Shown here in pieces: positions 63,468-64,000 of a DNA stretch of 64,000 nt (position 1 is the stretch's first letter; the number at the start of each line of letters is the position of its first letter). The position numbers and the translations under genes are program-made. Source of the stretch: Hyphomicrobium_A sp963817485 (GTDB lineage Bacteria > Pseudomonadota > Alphaproteobacteria > Rhizobiales > Hyphomicrobiaceae); contig CAWFOR010000026.1 of NCBI GenBank assembly GCA_963817485.1, forward strand, positions 62,001-126,000. The letters run 5' to 3'. The notes beneath the pieces were generated by a model. The model was not told the DNA's origin. It searched no databases and saw only the letters and a list, made by a program, of their open reading frames with translations.

Positions 63468-64000
63468 CGCGAATGACCCTCCGTCTTGGCGTTCAACGCG
63501 CGGATTACGACGATTCGGCCGCTGGTGTCGGTCAGGCTCGGGTGCAGCTCGGCCTCGAAATTCCAAAGCTTACTAGCCGCCGCGACCTCGGCTTCCGCCT
63601 CACGGCCCTTGAGAAACAGCCCGATTGTGGGGCCGGAAAAGAAGGGCGCGGACAACTCGAGGAGCCGGGGCAGCGGGGCCAGAGCGCGCGCCGAAACGAC
63701 ATCCACAGGGTCAAGCTTAGCCTGAGTCGCGGTTTTTTCGATTCTTGCCCCCAGGATGTCCACAGTGACCCCCGTCCGGCGGGCCACTTCGGCGAGGAAG
63801 GCGGCCTTGCGGGTATCGCTTTCGACGAGGGTCATGTGGGCGTGCCCGCGCTCGGCGAGAAGAATTGCCAGCACGAGGCCGGGAAAGCCGGCGCCGGAGC
63901 CGAGGTCGAGCCAGCGCTTGGCGCCCGGCGGGGCGAGCGCAAGGAGCTGAGCCGAATCGGCAAAGTGGCGGTGCCAGATTTCGGTAAGCGTGCTTGGGGC
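63464..64000 (-). CDS. rsmG: 16S rRNA (guanine-527-N7)-methyltransferase RsmG (3' part)
   Basis: The gene runs off the right edge; 178 or so residues are visible. SAM-binding motif WLDLGSGAGFPGLVLAILL, VESDTRKAAFLAEVARRTG, DVVSARALAPLPRLLEL and FLKGREAEAE are typical of RsmG (GidB). The stop overlaps parA as ATGA. In relatives mnmG lies next upstream, beyond the window. Confidence 0.94.
   Translation of the reverse strand, partial: APSTLTEIWHRHFADSAQLLALAPPGAKRWLDLGSGAGFPGLVLAILLAERGHAHMTLVESDTRKAAFLAEVARRTGVTVDILGARIEKTATQAKLDPVDVVSARALAPLPRLLELSAPFFSGPTIGLFLKGREAEAEVAAASKLWNFEAELHPSLTDTSGRIVVIRALNAKTEGHSR

Overview
This window is chromosomal DNA of a GC-rich alphaproteobacterium, most likely of the order Hyphomicrobiales (Rhizobiales). 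The evidence is the gene repertoire and gene order: rsmG-parA-parB facing leuS-lptE-holA, tandem septation (YciB/IspZ-type) proteins next to ftsY-mtaB-dapF, a CenR-like response regulator, a phasin, glnK-amtB, and the LeuCDB, HisHAFE and Dap enzymes. No rRNA, tRNA, CRISPR array, insertion sequence, integrase or prophage was recognised. It reads as core chromosome with a few lineage-specific insertions.

Layout. 1-4157: histidine genes hisH, hisA, hisF on the + strand, interrupted by a stand-alone Cas2-like gene, a conserved hypothetical gene (both - strand) and a membrane protein with the layout of a two-helix ion channel, coupled to hisF. 4176-9546: a PAS-GGDEF-EAL protein, nth divergent from a DUF2244 membrane protein, three paralogous tiny secreted proteins in a row, and a glyoxalase-family gene. 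9586-16299: a - strand block with leuD, a helical hypothetical, two zincin-type (HExxH) proteins, a methyltransferase, leuC, a LysR regulator and trxB. 16485-29863: a + strand block with an unknown membrane protein, an MHS transporter, typA, a PepSY-like protein, a Pif1/RecD-like helicase, a phasin, a GNAT, dapB, gpmA, a DUF4337 protein, leuB, an orphan HsdR-N-like nuclease domain and asd. 29884-35403: - strand marR, two yciB paralogues, ftsY, mtaB, dapF. 35460-40201: a PQQ-type sugar dehydrogenase, ffh, rpsP, a GrlR-like gene and rimM. 40220-46589: a UbiH-type monooxygenase, tesB, glnK-amtB behind a sigma-54 type promoter, an L,D-transpeptidase divergent from the CenR-like regulator, and a cyclic-nucleotide-binding protein. 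46589-54048: a probable small RNA locus, then - strand lolA, ftsK, an aminotransferase, a mini-lipoprotein, an unknown conserved protein and yggS. 54129-60249: + strand leuS-lptE-holA, a PfkB sugar kinase and an HTH-like protein. 60318-64000: - strand coaA, hisE, parB, parA and the 3' part of rsmG.

The genes cover amino-acid biosynthesis (His, Leu, Lys/Thr via asd-dapB-dapF), protein export and translation (ffh, ftsY, typA, rpsP, rimM, leuS), envelope assembly (lptE, lolA, L,D-transpeptidase, ftsK, YciB) and chromosome segregation (parAB, ftsK).

A striking feature is that nine genes (leuC, trxB, typA, the helicase, the DUF4337 gene, marR, the GrlR-like gene, the L,D-transpeptidase and parB) each carry exactly one extra base that splits an otherwise full-length protein. 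The insertions often lengthen a short run of one base. All nine are insertions and several of the genes are normally essential, so the best explanation is consensus error in the assembly rather than nine pseudogenes.
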